A stretch of 64,000 nucleotides of DNA from the NCBI RefSeq assembly GCF_021018895.1, contig NC_079375.1, positions 23,725,475 through 23,789,474 of the forward strand, given 5' to 3'. Both the position numbers and the translations under genes were made by a program. Each line of letters begins with the position of its first letter. Position 1 is the stretch's first letter. The DNA comes from Seriola aureovittata. Lineage: Eukaryota > Chordata > Actinopteri > Carangiformes > Carangidae. Under the pieces are notes generated by a model. The model was not told the DNA's origin. It saw only the letters and a program-made list of their open reading frames with translations, and did no database searches. Positions 24,129 to 37,487 of the stretch are shown piece after piece.

Positions 24129-25354
24129 ATACCCCTTTTTCACCACATGGATTAGCTGTGTCACAGGTAAGAAAGGTAGTGGGTGGGCAGAATCAAACAA
24201 TGGAGCTCCTCCATTGTTTGGAAGGAGAAGAAAAAAGAGAGATGGGGAATCATTGGAGAGATCAAGAGAAGGTGACAATGGAAGGGGGATAGAAAGAACA
24301 GAATAAAAACATGAAATTGAGATTGCAAGCGAGCAAGGAATAATAACGAGAGTGTGAGAGGGAGGACGTGATATGTGCGGAGGACAAGGAACGCGTGAAC
24401 AGAAGAAAGTAAAGGTTGATAATACAGTCTCATGAGAGACAGATTATCTGTAAGAGCAAAATGGCTGAAAGAGCAAGCCAGATATGGGTAGTGAAAGAGG
24501 GTGAGGTCGATAGCACATGCTGGGAAAAGTAGCTTGATATTAAGGGAAACGGAGGGGGTAAATCATTTTAATAACCAGAACGTAAATTGTGGAGGGAACA
24601 CAAAAGCGATGGAGCAAAGAGATGCTGAGAGGGGAAGGCTGAAAGAACAACCTTAAAAGGCAAGACAGCAACACAGAGGCAGAGAGAAGAGTTAACACTA
24701 ATGAGGAGAGGTATTGTGCTAAGGTGCATGAAGTCTCAGGTTTGCACTGTAAAATCTCACACTCAACTGATGTAATCGACTCAGTGGAATTTGTCATTGT
24801 CAAGAAAATGTGAAAGTTGTGGAAGGTGTGAGAGTTAATGAAACCTTTGAGAAACTAACCAGAGTTCACTCACTGGTGAATTTTGAATGTTGGTTTCATG
24901 ACTCCAACCAGTGGTTCTGAATGGATGGTTTTATTTCCTGCATTATTCTTTGTTAAAACGAGCCCTAGGTTGTCTGTGCAGCAGGTTATTATGACCCGTA
25001 GTTACGTTTTGTTGCTAGCTGACATCTAGTGGTTGTAGTAATTATGACGATTGGAGTAAAGAGACAAAGTCCACGTCAGGAGGAGGTTGTGGTGGATGGA
25101 TGATTATGACACAGGAGAGCCGTGTGTTCGATTCCCATGTGAAAGTTGCAGTTTGTTGTTGCTATTATCCACGATCGTTCGACAGAGTTAACCACGTTGT
25201 TATTGTTGTAACCACGACAACAAAGATCGTCTAATATTGTGAAAGTACTTATTTGAAACCAAATCACAATCTTCTCCTAAACCTAACCAAGCCATGATCG
25301 TTATTATAGTAACCATGGTGATGACGGTAGGTTAAAACAACCAAAAAAAAGGGT
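24126..25354. other. Purine-rich non-coding stretch
   Basis: Positions 24180-24720 are strongly A/G-rich on the plus strand, which explains the long pyrimidine-coded open frames on the minus strand. The interval 25080-25140 holds GTGTTCGATTCCC, a polymerase III B-box-like word that may be a SINE relic. Confidence 0.45.
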
Positions 25355-25450
25355 TGGATGATTGGTCTGGATGGGCCGTGTTGTGGGCGTGGTTGGGGGC
25401 AGTGAATGTACAGTTATGACATCACAAAGTTACAGAAGTCCTGATTCCCT
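25355..25450 (-). mobile_element. TTAA/AGGTCCC element, copy F (fragment)
   Basis: Shares GGGCGTGG...GGGGGCAGTGAATG and ATGACATCACAAAGTTACAG with the other inverted copies. The ends are lost. Confidence 0.55.
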
Positions 25451-27636
25451 TTGGTTACTGATTTTCTTTTAATTGGACACATGTACTGTATATACTGCCT
25501 TGTACACTGTTCCAGGAAAAAATAAAACTTTCAGTGTTTGTTTAAAAACACAGTAACACTGTTCTTCAAGTAGTTTGGCTTTAGTTGGTTTGTATTTAGA
25601 GTGAGGTATATGAAACTTTCAACAGCTGCCAACTTACCTAATAAGAATCAAGACATTTCTCTGGTAAATTCTGAATTCTGGCTTCATGACTTCAGCTGGT
25701 GGTGTTGAATGTATGTATGAAGCGCCCCCTGCAGTTTTGCAGCAGTTCAATCTTATTCACAGTAACAAAGATAGAAGGGGAGAGAGAGAGAGTCTGAGAA
25801 GCAGCTGAAGTGCTTCTATTCTCAGTGTGAACACTAGGTGGAAAGCTTTCTATGTAGTTTCCATGTTACATCATATGAGGAGACAGCATAAAAAGCTTAG
25901 AGGGGCGGGGGGTTATTGCGTCGGGTGAAGGGATGGGAGGGCAAGTTAATGATATTTCCTCTCTGGCTCGCTCCATCATGCTCACACACTAACACACACT
26001 TACACCCTAGCGCTCCCTTTCCCATCTTTTTAGCTGCTATCATTTCTCCCCGTGGGGATCTCGTTGTCAATTCCTCCCAAGACTCATAATTGCTTTGCTG
26101 GCCTCTCCATGTAATGGCCCCATACTGAGTAATCCTGAGCACTGGGCCTGTGCTCTGCCTATGACTAAAGATTACTTTATTGATCCCTCCCCCTCCCCTC
26201 TTCCTCCTCAAATTCTCTGCCTCATTTCTACACTTTTTCATGTCCAGCAGTAATTTCCTCACTGGTAGCCTTTGCTGTTTCCTACCACTGGCTTCACATG
26301 ACTCCATGCAGTGCAAAGCAGTGCCCCTATGGGTAATTGTTCTCCTGCCTGGTGGTCGATCCTTCCTTTTTACCTTTCAGCGTGGCTGACTCAGTCCGCT
26401 ATAGATTTCTGCTTTTGTGAAGTGGAAGCACTGTAGAGTTGGTATCTGGAATCTAAATGTCTATTCACGATTCACTATAGGTTGTGAAGGAAACAAAAGC
26501 TTGAGATAATGATATGACACATTTGTACAAATATAAGGTTACTGCAGCACTTAAGAGGGAGAAAGAAATAAAGAGGAAGAAGAGTGAGGAGCTGCACACT
26601 TGGCATGAGGCAGCACTGGACTGACAACTAGATTGCAGCAGAGCTGAGGACCTTTGACTCCGGGGTTGTTGTTAAGATCGTAGGTGGCTTTTAGAAGAGC
26701 TGCCCACTCGCTTTTTCCAACAGAATCCGCTGGACGCTTCCATGTTCAGAAACCCATTTCACAGTCAGTTTAACAGCCAACTCTAACAGGAAATTTTCAT
26801 ACACGTATTCCTTCACATCACAATCTTTTCTGAGGAAATTGAGGCTGGGATTCTCTGGTAATGAAGGCCATACTTCTTTTGTTTATTGTAGAGAGACACA
26901 GAGAGAGAAGTCATAAAAATGACAATATCATGTTCTCAGAGCGAGCGAGTGTGGAAAAATATCTGTTTTCTGTTCTGGGCCAGCGGTAATCCAACTGACT
27001 ATTCTTTCATTTTCTATTTTACTATGCAGCCATAAACAGCACAGTATATTACACGCGTTGCTGAACAGAGGGGCTGCAAATGACACAAGTTATGAATCTG
27101 AAAAAGGGGAACCAAAAACAGATCCTCACAGGGATAACAAAATACACAGAGACGGCTCATGTATTAGAAACTGGTGTCAACGGGGACAGTTAACTGTAAT
27201 AAAATGGGAAATTTATCAAAATGAAAAGGGGTTAGAGTTGCTGATGAATTCAACTGTGTTATTCATTTGGACTGTGCCATTTGTAACTGACTGATATGAA
27301 CTGAAGATGTTCCTTTTTCCTGCCCTTTTTGACTGAATGAAATAAATCTATCTCAAATAAAAATCTCTCATCCTCATTTATGGTATTGTGTGGGCGGTCT
27401 TATAACTTACTATCTGTTTATTATTTTCTCTATAAAATCTAGACTTTATAGGACGGATGCTTTATGTTTCTATCGACAAGAAGAGATTAGATTGCCTCTA
27501 CAATTTTTAAGCTATTAAAAGAGACATGGAGAAGTTATTTCTAATTTAGTTTTTGACACTGCTGTCTGTTGTGAAATGACCTGAAATTATGAACCACAAA
27601 TCCAACCTTTTACATATGCAATTGAATCAGTTTGTG
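25451..27636. other. 2.2 kb without a recognised gene
   Basis: Mixed-composition DNA with a 139-codon minus-strand frame (25897-26316) that has no recognisable domain and reads like low-complexity sequence. No RNA gene or repeat was assigned. Confidence 0.4.
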
Positions 27637-27706
27637 TTGGGATAGGCCTCAGCCCTTCTCACAGGATGTGAGGGAGTAAGTAATGGATGGATGGATCGAT
27701 GGATGC
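27637..27706 (+). mobile_element. L2-type LINE/SINE 3' tail fragment
   Basis: GGGATAGGCCTCAGCCC is followed by a decayed linker and a GGAT tetramer tail (GGATGGATGGATCGATGGAT). This is the same tail seen on the SINE at 12.8 kb. Confidence 0.6.
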
Positions 27707-28255
27707 ATTATAACATCCAAATAATGGTGGCGTTAACATTTTCCGCATTGTATTAACAGATGTAGAGGAAAGTTCTTAAACTACTTAGCCAACTACTAAA
27801 ACATGGGTGAGAGTCTTAAAGCTGCTTGTAAGTTTTGCTATTGCAACATTAGCATTAACAGCTCTATAGAAGACGTGCTGCGAGTTCAGCATCAACCTTC
27901 ATTCCTTTACTCACCAACACCTGTCTCCAGAGGTGGAAAGGAACACCAATGTTAACTCTTGTTTTGCTTCTATTTCTACCATTTCTTTTCTTCTAGTAAA
28001 GTTAGCATGCTAACCAGCTAGCCATGGCCCATCCGGACGATCTCATCACTTTCCGATACCGAGTCACTGTAGCCTCCAATCTGCCCAATCTGCTCAGAGG
28101 ACATATTATAACCTCTTGTATTGTAAACGCAACAATGGCTGAACGGAACAAGCCGTGATACGTCTAGTATATTCAATATATTGCCCCTTTATAGTAGTAA
28201 ACAGTAATTCATTTAGTTTGGGAAGTGGCGATGATTGATGGGTGGGGATGAATGG
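27707..28255. other. No gene seen
   Basis: Non-coding sequence with no assignable feature. Confidence 0.5.
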
Positions 28256-28460
28256 AGGAGGTTTTACAGAAAAAGAACAGCTCATTTTTTAAAAATGGAA
28301 GAAATGAACGTGAATCAGTTCATTTTTGGGATTGTAATTCCCCTGTGAACTTCAAAATTCATAATTGTGAATAAAGAACGTGAATTAGTACATTTTCATT
28401 TGTGTAAACTGAACTTTGAGCTCTTGTGAGGTGTGAACTTGCCCAACATTGCTGGTAGTT
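28256..28460. repeat. GTGAAC-word dispersed repeat, copy 1
   Basis: Shares TGAACTTTGAGCTCTTG..GTGTGAACTTGCCCAACA with 41985-42110. It is a fish repeat rich in variants of GTGAAC. The class is unknown. Confidence 0.5.
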
Positions 28461-28963
28461 GTATGTGGGATTGTCACCTGGACAAAACACCTGCAACAAC
28501 CTACACATGACAGTCAGGATAACCACTTGATTTGGCTAGCTCAGATTTTTGAGGCCTCATATTAGCTACAGCTAAACAAAGGAATCATTTTATGGCCAGT
28601 ATGGACAGGAGTGATGATTATAGAGAGACATAGCTCTTTAAATGTACATATGGCATTTGCCCTTTGTACAATTGAAATGTACCCCACTGCATAGTAAGGG
28701 CATGTAACTTCAAAAAGTCCTCCAAACTTCTGTAAGCAACAAAACAGGCCATTTGTCACTGCCTTCCAAAATGACTTGTGGGTGTTTTCTGATGCCCCTG
28801 TCATCAGGACATCATTTGTCAGTGTCTTCCAAAAAAACTTACAAATTCTTCATATCTGCAGCATTGTGCTTTTCAATCACTGTCTGACTCACTGTCTGGA
28901 CAATTGGAAGAAAAGAATCAAAATTGATGCAGCATAATCAAAGATAATGGCTTTTTGTTCCCT

Positions 28964-29009
28964 GCATTATTATTATATGATATTATATTATATTATATTA
29001 TATTATATA
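28964..29009. repeat. (TATTA)n microsatellite
   Basis: Pentanucleotide tract with one or two early interruptions. Confidence 0.9.
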
Positions 29010-30057
29010 CATGGCACCACTCAAACACAGACAGTTTGGTTGGACATTTCTTTTGTCACTAGTGCAGTGCCCATGGTGGTAAAACTCACCAGTAAATACA
29101 AATAGGGATCACCATTCAGTGTTGAAAAGAGTCAAAGTCAGACTAAATATTAGTAAATATATTAGAAACAATAAGTGCAAGAGGAAATACTGTTGTGACC
29201 AAAGAAGCAAGCACCAGAAAACCAAAGAGGCCAGGTCCAGATAAATACTAATATACCAGATGAGTAATAAAACAAAAAGTCCCAAATAAAACAATGCTTA
29301 AATACCAATTAAACAATAAAGCCAAAAGTCCATGAGAAACAGTCCCAAAAGAGAAGGACTGGTCTCTCATGGAGGTTGCAGATGGAAGGGGATTAAAACT
29401 GTCTCTATAGGGGAGTGGGAGGCTCAGAAAACTGGCAGTTAGTGTACTTATAAGGTAAACACCCAGTGTGTCCAGTCACGCCCCAGAATACGCTACTCAC
29501 TCTGAAGGGCAGGGTGCTAAACCTCTGGGTCCCTCTCTAGTGAGGTCAACCGCCAGCTTCCAGCTTCCACTCGGTCTACCGCCGCTTTGCAGAACTCCAC
29601 CACTCACTTGTGCTGTCATCTGCCAGGCATCGACCACAGCTGTCTGCCCGTCGATCACCGTTGTGCCTTAATTATTTGGCCTTCACCACTTCCACCTGCA
29701 AAGGAGGACTGACTCCTATTGAGCACTCCCATGTTTTTCAGAAGAAGAAAAGCTCACAGGTGCAGGCAATCAATAATTAGACGCCCAGCAGCAGAAAGTC
29801 ATAAAAGGTCAGAATTACAAAAAAGGAGTCCCGAGATAAAAGAAAAACACACTCACAGCAATAAAACACAACATATAACACATGCAAAAGATAAAACCAG
29901 TGCAAACAGGATATAAAACGCTGAAACAGATAAATAAGAAAAAAAACATCTCACCACTGGTCTCTAATATTAATATCCTTGGAAAGGCTATGGAATGATA
30001 TATTGGCTTTCTGTCTTGTAGCTTGTTTGCTCAATGATGAAATTACCCTTTGGTCCC
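29010..30057. other. Unclassified, possibly repeat-derived
   Basis: An A-rich stretch (29100-29340) is followed by a C-rich one (29460-29720) and another A-rich one. Composition shifts like this are common in decayed LTR elements, but no boundary, motif or open frame supports a specific call. Confidence 0.3.
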
Positions 30058-30241
30058 CCTGTGATGGGGGCGTGGCTAAGGGCGGTGACTGTAGAGTTGT
30101 GACATCACAAAGTTACAGAAGTCCTGATGGGTTTCTCTCTGGAGTGTTTTGATACTTTTGCAGAATTTACACAGCACCTGGACCTGCTTTATAATCAAAA
30201 CAGACATGGAAATTTCTCTTATCACAATATGGGGCCTTTAA
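30058..30241 (-). mobile_element. TTAA/AGGTCCC element, copy G
   Basis: Starts near GGGGGCGTGGCTAAGGGCGG and contains GTGACATCACAAAGTTACAG and CTGCTTTATAATCAAAACAG. It ends CAATATGGGGCCTTTAA, with TTAA at 30238-30241. Confidence 0.7.
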
Positions 30242-31199
30242 CAGAACCGAACCTTTGTGTCTGTCCATACCAACATAGTGTGTGAGGTCGTTCCTATGTG
30301 CATGTATCTAATAGAATAGGCTGTAGGCCTCAGAGTTACTTCTGTTTGTATCTGGATGTCATTGAGATGAGCTGCGCTCACACTGTATACGACTGCACTT
30401 TGTTACACTTCACATAACCAACACTTCACTTTCTCGCCGCAGTGTTTACATTGTGATAGAAACGTGGGTGTGGATAATATGTCAAGTTGTGCTCTCATAT
30501 GTACTTTTCTGTACTTTTGAAAATTGCAGACAACGGAGGAGAGGGCAGCTGCTTTCATCTCAGCCGAACAGGTGCTCAGATAACTGCATGTATGCGAGCA
30601 AAAAAGTCAAGACAAGTGAAACACCTCTGGCTGTGCAGTTACTGTCTGTAGAGTGTAAACGCTGTTGGATTTGAGAGGTGGTCACAGTGCATCTCTGACC
30701 ATCCCTGGAGGTGGATGGGATTCATATTCATCCTCATGGCCACACTTATACATGAATATGGTCAGGTACTTTGCAACTTGATGCCTGACCAAATTTGATT
30801 CAGAAATAAACCATAATAAGCACTCTGCAGCTAGGCTCTGCAGCTCTCTCCTCTGATTTGTTCAAGGCAATTCTCAAGTTTTCCAATATTAACAACTCCG
30901 TAACTAGTTTAATGATTTGTGCACCTCTTTTGCTCTTGATACTGTGGCTCCAATTAAAACCAGACTAGCCTAAATGATTCCCTGTGTTCCCACAGAAGAG
31001 ACTATAGAGCAGAGATGGAAACAAAAGCAAGCCTCCATGTTCACTACCTTCACATGAAGGAGCCATTAACCACACTTAATTAACTCATCAAAGATGCAAT
31101 AGCGGCATATTTCTCTGGTCTAATCAGCAATAACAAACATTACCATAATGTTTTTGTTGAACACTATTATCCAACTTCTGTACCCTACTCATTCTGGAT
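30242..31199. other. No gene seen
   Basis: Non-coding. The 30453-30674 (+) frame has no domain I recognise. Confidence 0.45.
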
Positions 31200-32086
31200 G
31201 ACTGCAACAAGTTCCTAAATTTCTTTGTTGACAAGATCAATAGTCGTAGATCACATTTCAAACTTGGAATTTATCTCTTTGATTGAGTTCAATCCCATTT
31301 CCATGCCCGAACTCTGGGATATAGTCTCTCATATGCATCCATCATGCTGCCCTGCTGATATTATTCCTACTAAATTTCTTAAAGAGGTTCTGCCAGTCAT
31401 TTTCTTCTCATCTTCTCTCTACTATCAATTAATCTTTCTCCTCTGGCTGCGTAACCTGCCTATTTCAAGACAGCCAGTGTCTTCCCTCCCTGTACACTGA
31501 CAGGCCCATTTCCAAACGCCCCTTCATTTCTAAGGTTGTGGAAAAAATTGCTGTTCACCAGCTTCTCCATCTGATAAAGGAAACAACATCTTTTATATAT
31601 TCCCATCTGGCTTCCATCAAAAACACAGCGCTGAAACTGCTCTGCTCAAACTAACTCAGTCGGTCTGGGTCTGACCTGGGGTCTTTTGGTCCATGTCATC
31701 CCTTCTTCCCCCCCCCCCCCCAACTTTCCTGTCTCCCTCTCACTGTGTCTATAATAAATGCAAAAATTGCCAACAAAATTGTATTAATTACATTAAATGC
31801 CCTGCATGGCCTCGCCCCTGCTTTTATATAACAGCTTTCCCCTTTCCGTCAGATCTGCTGAATCAGTAGTTTGTTTTAAAAGGCGAATGAAAACTAATTT
31901 CTGTCGGTTAGCCATATTATAAATACTCTGTTTGCTTTTAGTTGTTTATTTTGGTTGTTTGCTTTAATTATTGTGTATGTGTGCTGGTCAATGTATGTAT
32001 GTACGTATACTTGTATTTGGAAAGTATGTACTTCATTCTGGATGTGAAGCGCTTTGTGTGTTTTACAAAGTGTTATATAAACAAAT
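31200..32086 (+). pseudogene. L2/Rex1-like LINE fragment, reverse-transcriptase relic
   Basis: The plus strand encodes FNPISMPELWDIVSHMHPS and DIIPTKFLKEVLP, the typical N-terminal approach to an L2-type reverse transcriptase. After a frameshift it encodes RPISKRPFISKVVEKI and then an ETALLKLT-like block. The catalytic centre is deleted. From about 31780 the sequence resumes with a KALHGLAP-like end and the LINE 3' tail GAAGCGCTTTGTGTGTTTTA..TATATAAACA. A C14-type tract lies at about 31708. The element is dead. Confidence 0.72.
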
Positions 32087-34697
32087 TATTCACACGCTTG
32101 AAATATTTTTCACAGATTTCCTAGTTTTGTGTGTCTAGAGAACTGCTATGAAAGGTCAGATGTGTCCTTTGTACATGTCCACTCCATATTCACACTGTGA
32201 TGTGCTGAACATTGCTGAGATATGGACTGAAGCGAACAGAAGATGCATTAAAAGGAGCTGAAAAAAAAGTGTGGCTGAGAGACAATCTGGATATTTTACA
32301 TGAAAGCAGTGCATTCACTCTGTCAACAAAAAATAAGCAACCTTGAAAATGATATGTTTCAGGCCCCTCATGTTGCAGAGTTTGAAAAACGCACACAAAC
32401 AGATATTCAAGATTGACTGATAGCGAATGGAGACTGCTCCAGGGGTTATTTACCTTCTCTTTACATACTTTACTTTATATAATAACACATTTAATAAAAA
32501 ACAGAATGAGATATTTCTGTGTGGTTTAAAATCTTATTCTAAAAAATAAAAAATTAAAGCTGATTTTCTTTTCCTTTGAATAGAAAAAATAGGAGAAAAT
32601 GTTGTGCAATTTGATTTTAACCATCCACATCAGTATTCAAACCATTACCCAGATTGTAAAATAATTTTTCCAGTGCAGGGTGTTGATCCTCTTGTCAAAT
32701 GACAAAATGTGGTAAAATGTTATTAGATAAGTCAAAAATATATCTGAATAAATCAATAAATAATATTTCATTTTAAATATTTAAAACAGCTTAGAAATAC
32801 ATATAAAGCTTAATAATTTTCCTTTGACTTCCAATCAGTTAGAAGTTGGTTTATTGACGTAACAATATTATTTCTTTACGTATTCATTTATATTTGTGCT
32901 ATATGCTGTATTCACCTCTATATATTCAGACATGACGAACAATAATGTCAACCACTATGATGGCAGTGTGTAGTGACAGTGACCCTCACTTCCAAGCAGA
33001 GCCTCTTGTAGATCAGCTACAACACAGGTACCTGCACAGTGACCCTCTTAAAGGGGCAAAACTGTGCTTCTTGTGACTGTTGAAGCTTTACACAAAGCCA
33101 TACACTGAGCGATTACATGGTCAATGTCGCTGCATCCCCTCACCTCATGGTCAAACACTATGTAGCCAGACCACATCTCGCACAGACATATATATCCCCC
33201 ACCTCTCTGTGTTATTTCCTAAAGAAATATGTGCTCATGTGGAGACTTGGGGTTTTATCATTTTTCCGTTGGGTTCAGTAGGTGAGAGAGAAAGGAAGGA
33301 AAGAAAGTCAAAGAGAATATGTTTTCCTTCAGCTGCCCGGCTGCTGTTGTATCCAAAGACATCCAGGCTAAGCAAATGAAAACTGAACTGTCAGTAAGTT
33401 TAAATGTTTATCTCATCTTATTAATAATACAGTATAATAAATTAATAGACTAAATATCTTATAGTCTATTTAAACTGACTGCAGCAGGCTTTGTCCAGAT
33501 TAATTCTTGACTTCAAAGAAAAAGATGGTTTGCACACATTAATCTAAAGTTCATTTTTGTATCATAAATGATTATTATATGTATCTGTGTGCTGGAGCTT
33601 TGTGCACATGCACCATGAGTTCAGTCTTAAAACTTTTGGTGGACAAAGCATGACGTACTGGAGAGATGTGTAATGTATTTTCCTTTTGATTAAATGATTA
33701 AAACATTAACATATCCATCTGAGTATCATAAAACAACTAAGGAAGGCTGATTAGTTTGTCATGGCTTGTTTGGTTGCAATTATTCTGCTGGTTATGAATA
33801 CGTAAAATGATCTGAATTCAGATGATGACACTGGGATTGGTTACTAAGGCCCACAGAGCAAAAATGGTGCCAGTGTATTGTGGCAATCATGGCACATAAA
33901 AGAGTCCATCTTCCCCCTAGAAATAAATAAAATATACTTTCTCCCTCTTGTGTGCTAATGCACCTCCTCCTTTATGTCGACATCAGTAGCGGCTTCGTAT
34001 GTTTCACCTCAGAGAAGGAGAATAATTCAGAGGAAAACTTACTCTAATCTATCTTTCCACTGGAAAGTCCGGTCAACCCGTTCATGGATCATGGTGTAGA
34101 CTCAAGTAGTCTCCAGCTCTAATACGTGAACAGGAGTCATTCAGCGCTGACCTCAGCTGAGCCACGACAGCATTGGGAAACCATCACTGTATTTGTAGTT
34201 GTATAGTGGTGATGGAGACAACCATGGAGATAATCTTGGCTACTGCTCAATAGTGTTGGGAATAAGCTCTATCACGCTGACTTAAAGGACGGAAACACAA
34301 CAGTTGTCTCCTGTTCAGCAGTGAGACAAGACAAACTTTCACATTGTCAGTCTACATCAGAAAGTGAATGTAAGAAAATGTCCATACCATGTGGACTGGT
34401 GCTGTCAATGGTTGAATTCTGATACTGAACTATAATTCAAAACCTATGCTGCAGGCATCTACAGTGACTGACATTAACCCCTTGAGTCAAGTATAAATCT
34501 TGCTGAATACATTTTTTTTTTTAAAGTTAGCTATATTTTCATTTACCTGCAGCTTTTTGCTTTCGCACAACATTTTGGTTTTGATAAAAAATCAACTGCA
34601 ATCCATTTAGCATAGCATTTTACAAAGAAACATATTAATAATTGATATTTTGTATAATTAATAATAATAATCATCATATTTATTATTATATTAACTG
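32087..34697. other. 2.6 kb without a recognised gene
   Basis: Very AT-rich at 32460-32930. The 33080-33379 (+) frame has no recognisable domain. No RNA gene or clear repeat. Confidence 0.45.
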
Positions 34698-34800
34698 GAA
34701 TTATCGCCTCGCAGTTGCCTCCATCAACCAGCCTAGTTTCAGGGAAATATGGTCATCAATCCTTCCAGAGAATCCAGATTTGGTCCTTTATACTACTCAA
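34698..34800 (-). repeat. Dispersed repeat fragment (5.35-kb family)
   Basis: GGAATTATCGCCTCGCAGTT, CCTCCATCAACCAGCCTAG and AGGGAAATATGGTC are the inverted form of the 22.0-kb fragment. Confidence 0.55.
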
Positions 34801-34912
34801 AAAACAAAAGTTACATAAAGGAATTAATAAATAATCAAGTCAAAAAATGTGGGGAGTGTGGAGGATGAATTCGGTCATCTCACCGCCTGAGGAAAGATGG
34901 TGCTGGTGGTAC

Positions 34913-34935
34913 TGCAGCAGCAGCAGCAGCAGCAG
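34913..34935. repeat. (CAG)7 triplet repeat
   Basis: CAG/GCA tract. It is not in a convincing open frame. Confidence 0.9.
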
Positions 34936-36599
34936 GGTGAGCAGTGCTGTGGCTGGGGTTTGTATTTCAAATTATCAGTGTCAATTCTGTTTTATTCTGA
35001 ACTTGATTTTCACATTTTAAGGAGTTTAAGTTAAAAACACTGATGTATTTTAAAGGCAGCAGAATGTGAAGTTAATCCCCCTGATTACAACACCATAGCA
35101 CTCAATATCATATTGTTTCACAGCTTTCTGCCCAGGAGCTACAGCAACACAAGCTTGGAGATTGATTCCACACATGCTTCATTCAAACAGCCCCCAATAT
35201 TCCCTACAGCAAAACACAGTCAGCAGGCAGTACCTCCAATACCATGAAAAGACAGATCATCACACAATATGTTACTGAGGGCAGCTCGCTCCAGCTGACA
35301 GCACTCCCCTCAGGAGGCCGCACTCTTGAGTCCGGCCGCCTCGACTCAATCACAGCTACTCCTGCCTGTCTGTAGCACAGTCTCAGTTGTCTGCCTTAAT
35401 TTGGAGTCAGTGACATATTCCTGATGGGCAGTTGAATGTTGTAGACCTGGTAACTTTGACATAGTTGAAAATAATCAACCAAATACAGACACAGCGTTTG
35501 TGGATTATAGTGGTTAAATTCCTTTTATAGTCTCACCGACAGCATCCTCAAAGTATGTTTTATAAAAACTTCCCCTGTGATCAGTGTTACATAATATGTG
35601 GCCTATTTAAACTGGTAATGTATAGAAGCCAATAGTGGGCGGAGGACGGTAACCAGCCAGGGGGAGTTGCCGCTGGACTCAGCTGGAGGCTGATTTACTG
35701 GAGGCAATGTGTATCACAGCAGCCTGCAGCCTGAGCATATATTGAACCAGAGAATGTACTGGTACATTTGTACTATTTTATTAGTGACTCACTGAAAAAG
35801 ATGCACAAGTATTGTAGTGTGTGCAAGTGCTTAGTATTGTGATGTTATAAATGTTATATTAAATATATTTTAAAAAAAAAACACATGCATAATTTAAAAT
35901 GTGATCCGTTTTTATTGGTATTGACCATGATGTCTTCATATATACTGTACTCATAAATCTCTGGCCTGGGCTTATAATCAATTATTAACTGTTCTTGTGC
36001 AATAATAAAATCTTCTTTCAGACATTCTTTGATCTTAAAGTCAAAATGAAAGTAGATTTTAGCTTCTTTTCTTGAAGTGGCTTTAGTCTAGCTTCCCTCT
36101 ACTCAACTAATTTACTCTCAAACGTGGCTATCCCTTTGGACAATGAGTTAGCAGTTAATAGTTGCGCATTTACACATGTAGCATGTACAGAGCAACATTG
36201 GTATTCATGTGGAGTCATGCTTTTGTCCATCTGATGAATGTAAGTTGAATATATTCAGTCTTGTAGCTCCATTTTGAATTAATGTAAAGTTTTGTTTTTC
36301 AACTGGAAACAAGGCAGACCTAACCAAGATGGACTGTCATAGAATTTGGTGTAAATACTTTGATATAAATATGTGCCTGACTCTTCATCTAGGGCTGATT
36401 CACTTCTGAATACACAGTTATAACTTGCCAAAAGTTGGACATTCTTGTGGAAGCCTAGCATTCATGTTCAAAGATATATTGACCTATCACTATATCCTGC
36501 AGTGGGTAAATCTGTTGGGTGCCATGACAGGTGACACATTCTCTTGCCCTGACCTAAAGTATCTTTAAACTCGCCTAACGTATCTTTAGTCCCGCTATT
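34936..36599. other. 1.7 kb without a recognised gene
   Basis: Non-coding. A slightly GC-richer patch at 35280-35360 and another at 35635-35740 lack open frames. Confidence 0.45.
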
Positions 36600-37030
36600 C
36601 CCCTGTCCTCACCTGAGCAAAGAGCAGATACTCTGCAGCTTGACTCAGCATTATGATGTAGCCAGCCCCACGGGCTTCATTTAAATGCCACTGCCCGCTC
36701 AGTAGTCCATCTGTCACCCCTATGTATCTAGCTCCAGCAGTCTTGTTAGCAGTTACTAGTTAAATCAGAAAATTACCTCTCTGTGACCTGGTGCCAATTT
36801 AAAGAGTTCTTGAATCCCGTCCTCACCCAAGCAAAGAGCAGATACTTGGCAGCATAAACTGGCCATCTGCATTGTAATTGCTCAGGTTATGCTACAGTGG
36901 CGGGCCCAACTGGCTTGTTAGGTGACGTAATCTAAGAGCCAGCCCCACTCAGTTGTCCAACCACCACGTATAATTGTTTCCACTAATCTCACCAATAGCC
37001 ACTTATCAAGTGAAATATTTCAACATTTAC
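36600..37030. repeat. Imperfect 214-bp tandem duplication
   Basis: The phrase GTCCTCACC..GCAAAGAGCAGATACT occurs at 36605 and again at 36819. Later matches include GGGCTT/TGGCTTGTTAG, CAGTAGTCCA/CAGTTGTCCA and a common ending ATTACCT/TTTACCT. The two units are diverged. Confidence 0.75.
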
Positions 37031-37194
37031 CTGAGAGGTTGACTCTAAATCTTCACAGATATTCACTGTTTCCACAAAGTGACTCAGCACAAACATGAGG
37101 TTAGCATTTGTGGTATTAAGTGAAATATATCAACAACTATTCAGTGTTTTACTATTTAATTTTTGGCACAAAATTCATATCCCCCTCTGGATGA

Positions 37195-37375
37195 TTTATA
37201 ATACATTTGATTGTTTTCATCCAGTGTAACCTTCAGTTCAGAGTTTTGATTTGCCCAGTACTTTCATTTTTGATCCCATCAGCCTCAGTTGTACTTTGTG
37301 TTTAGCATTAATTAGAAAATGTCAGCATGCTAGCATACTAAACCATAATGGTGAACATGACTGTTGTCTCACAGA
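37195..37375. repeat. Common fish dispersed repeat fragment
   Basis: Contains CCCCCTCTGGATGATTTATA and the phrase CAGCCTCAGTTGTACTTTGT, TTTAGCATTAATTAG and GTCAGCATGCTAGCATACTA. The first half matches 42175-42310 (CCCCCTCTGGATCAGCTGTA, CATAAGCCTCAGCTC). Confidence 0.55.
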
Positions 37376-37487
37376 AACAAAAGCAGGAGTAGTGTGATGT
37401 TGAACCTCACAGGGAGAAGTTTTGGGGGTTGATGAATGGATCTACACAGAGCATGAGGTTGAGTTAGTTTGGTACTGTAGTACAAAT

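Noticed and set aside
25080..25150. Second tRNA gene near GTGTTCGATTCCC
   Set aside because: Only a B-box-like word is present. I could not form acceptor or anticodon stems around it.
25897..26316. 139-codon minus-strand frame as a gene
   Set aside because: It has a low-complexity, arginine/glycine-rich composition over purine/pyrimidine-skewed DNA. No domain, start context or splice signals stand out.
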